From NCBI RefSeq assembly GCF_001741865.1, contig NZ_CP017147.1, positions 558,001 through 622,000 of the forward strand: a DNA stretch of 64,000 nucleotides, in the 5' to 3' direction. Positions 63,252-64,000 of the stretch are shown in pieces; position 1 is the stretch's first letter, and every line of letters starts with the position of its first letter. The notes below the pieces were generated by a model. The model saw only the letters and a list, made by a program, of their open reading frames with translations, was not told the DNA's origin and did not search any database. Both the position numbers and the translations under genes were made by a program. This stretch comes from Bosea vaviloviae (GTDB lineage: Bacteria > Pseudomonadota > Alphaproteobacteria > Rhizobiales > Beijerinckiaceae).

Positions 63252-63599
63252 ATGACGATCACCCGTTCCATCCGCACGCCAATCCAGAACCGCGTCGTCC
63301 AGACCGGGGGGCTGGTCTTCGTCGGCGGCACCACCGCCGATGACACGACCCAGTCGATGGGCCCGCAGACCCACAACATCCTGACCAAGATCGAGGGCTA
63401 TCTCGGCGAGATCGGCCTCGACCGGACAGCGATCGTCGCCGCGACGATCTTCGTCACGGACCTGTCGATGAAGAAGGAGATGGACCCGGTCTGGACCGCC
63501 TTCTTCGGCGAAGGTTTGCCGACCCGCGCCACGGTCGGCGTCGCCGATCTCGGCGGCACCACGCTAATCGAGGTCGTGGTCACCGCCGCCAAGGGCTGA
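63252..63599 (+). CDS. RidA family deaminase
   Basis: The 115-residue protein is a RidA/YjgF-type enzyme that hydrolyses enamine and imine intermediates. Visible are VVQTGGLVFVGGTTADDTT, the conserved DLSMKKEMDPVWTAFF and PTRATVGVADL with the substrate-binding Arg. Its place after two flavin amine oxidases fits removal of the reactive imines they release. Confidence 0.92.
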   Translation: MTITRSIRTPIQNRVVQTGGLVFVGGTTADDTTQSMGPQTHNILTKIEGYLGEIGLDRTAIVAATIFVTDLSMKKEMDPVWTAFFGEGLPTRATVGVADLGGTTLIEVVVTAAKG

Positions 63600-63617
63600 T
63601 CGAGCATTTCAAACCAC

Positions 63618-63646
63618 GCGCCTCCGCCTTCAGGCGGAGGCGCTTT
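63618..63646 (+). terminator. Rho-independent terminator of the 55-63.6 kb operon
   Basis: GCGCCTCCGCC-TTCA-GGCGGAGGCGC is a perfect 11-bp stem with a tetraloop, followed by TTTGTCT. It lies 19 bp after ridA and also faces the convergent lipoprotein gene. Confidence 0.85.
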
Positions 63647-63649
63647 GTC

Positions 63650-63958
63650 TCATGTTCCGCACTTATACGCAGTGCCCGCCGTACTCGGGCCTTTCCACTT
63701 GATGTCGGCGACGGACGACTCGACATGGGTCGCGCCGAGCTCGGCGCCGCCGGCCTTCAACCGCGCCAATGCCGCATCGCGCGCCTGGTCCCTGAGCAGC
63801 ACCTTGCCCAATGGCGATGCGCCTTCAAGCTCGCCGAGCTTCTTGCAGTTCGCGACGACGCTTTTGGCGTCCGTGACGACCACGGTATTCGAGCGCGAGT
63901 TCGGAAGCACGCAGGCCGAGAGCGCGAGCAGGGGCAAAAGCAGGAGGGAACGCAGCAT
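63650..63958 (-). CDS. DUF4156-type lipoprotein
   Basis: The 102-residue protein has a lipoprotein signal (LRSLLLLPLLALSAC, lipobox LSAC) and a mature part with VVANCKKLGELEGASP, a helical repeat and the C-terminal AYKCGT. The two cysteines probably form the disulfide seen in the YjeI/DUF4156 family. The function is unknown. AAGGAT precedes the ATG at 63958; the longer frame upstream is not used. Confidence 0.82.
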   Translation of the reverse strand: MLRSLLLLPLLALSACVLPNSRSNTVVVTDAKSVVANCKKLGELEGASPLGKVLLRDQARDAALARLKAGGAELGATHVESSVADIKWKGPSTAGTAYKCGT

Positions 63959-63970
63959 CGGGCCGATCCT

Positions 63971-64000
63971 TAGAGCGTTTTCAAGCGAAGTGGACACCGA
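63971..64000. repeat. start of a family A-like repeat (cut by window end)
   Basis: TTAGAGCGTTTTCAAGCGAAG matches the beginning of the copies at 20072 and 11130 and runs off the window. Confidence 0.5.

Overview
The window is 64 kb of high-GC DNA that reads as a chromosome segment of an alphaproteobacterium of the order Hyphomicrobiales. Gene content and intergenic repeats fit a Bosea-like soil or plant-associated heterotroph, but the genus is an inference. Genes are dense, many neighbours overlap by 1-8 nt, and most encode uptake or catabolism of small organic acids, amino acids and amines, each set beside its own GntR, LysR, Lrp or HxlR regulator. There are no rRNA genes and no CRISPR array; one tRNA gene (Ser, CGA) is present.

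0-16 kb: the start of a sugar-type ABC operon (partial binding protein, UgpC-like ATPase) divergent from a GntR/FCD regulator; a D-2-hydroxyacid dehydrogenase; a two-domain AprI/Inh protease inhibitor; the dicarboxylate carrier DctA; a DoxX/HxlR pair; hppD with a divergent Lrp regulator; a complete IS5-family element inserted into an intergenic repeat; a DUF533 protein; MFS and SMR transporters; and an aminotransferase-NIPSNAP pair. 16-26 kb: a sugar-acid cluster with an IlvD/Edd dehydratase, LysR regulator, Bug-type binding protein, zinc dehydrogenase, PEP mutase/isocitrate lyase-family enzyme, tandem GNAT protein, SDR and D-erythronate dehydrogenase. 26-29 kb: GIY-YIG protein, GNAT, rpmA, rplU and tRNA-Ser.

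28.9-37.4 kb: a disordered, low-density stretch directly downstream of tRNA-Ser. It holds an excisionase-like gene without an integrase, several gene fragments and frameshifts, an inverted duplication of a small-gene module, a decayed IS5 transposase, and small stress-type genes (LigD-like ligase domain, DksA-type zinc finger, cold-shock protein, DUF3597). It looks like an eroded genomic island.

37.7-45.7 kb: an M29 aminopeptidase and a complete branched-chain 2-oxoacid dehydrogenase operon (E1 alpha, E1 beta, E2, E3) with a divergent Lrp/BkdR-like regulator. 45.7-53.1 kb: a seven-gene operon with a polar amino-acid ABC transporter, an argininosuccinate lyase-like enzyme, a threonine synthase-like PLP enzyme and an FAD oxidase. 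It is a candidate for an undescribed pathway for an N-substituted amino acid or aminopolycarboxylate. 53.2-63.6 kb: two LysR genes and a nine-gene operon with a PotFGHI-like ABC importer, an HcnABC/opine-dehydrogenase-like three-subunit flavoenzyme, a further FAD oxidase and a RidA deaminase, a plausible uptake and oxidation route for an opine- or amine-type substrate. A DUF4156 lipoprotein closes the window.

Across the window there are at least two families of dispersed palindromic intergenic repeats, some of them inside operons. Three unrelated genes between 40 and 52 kb carry short in-frame tandem repeats immediately after the start codon.
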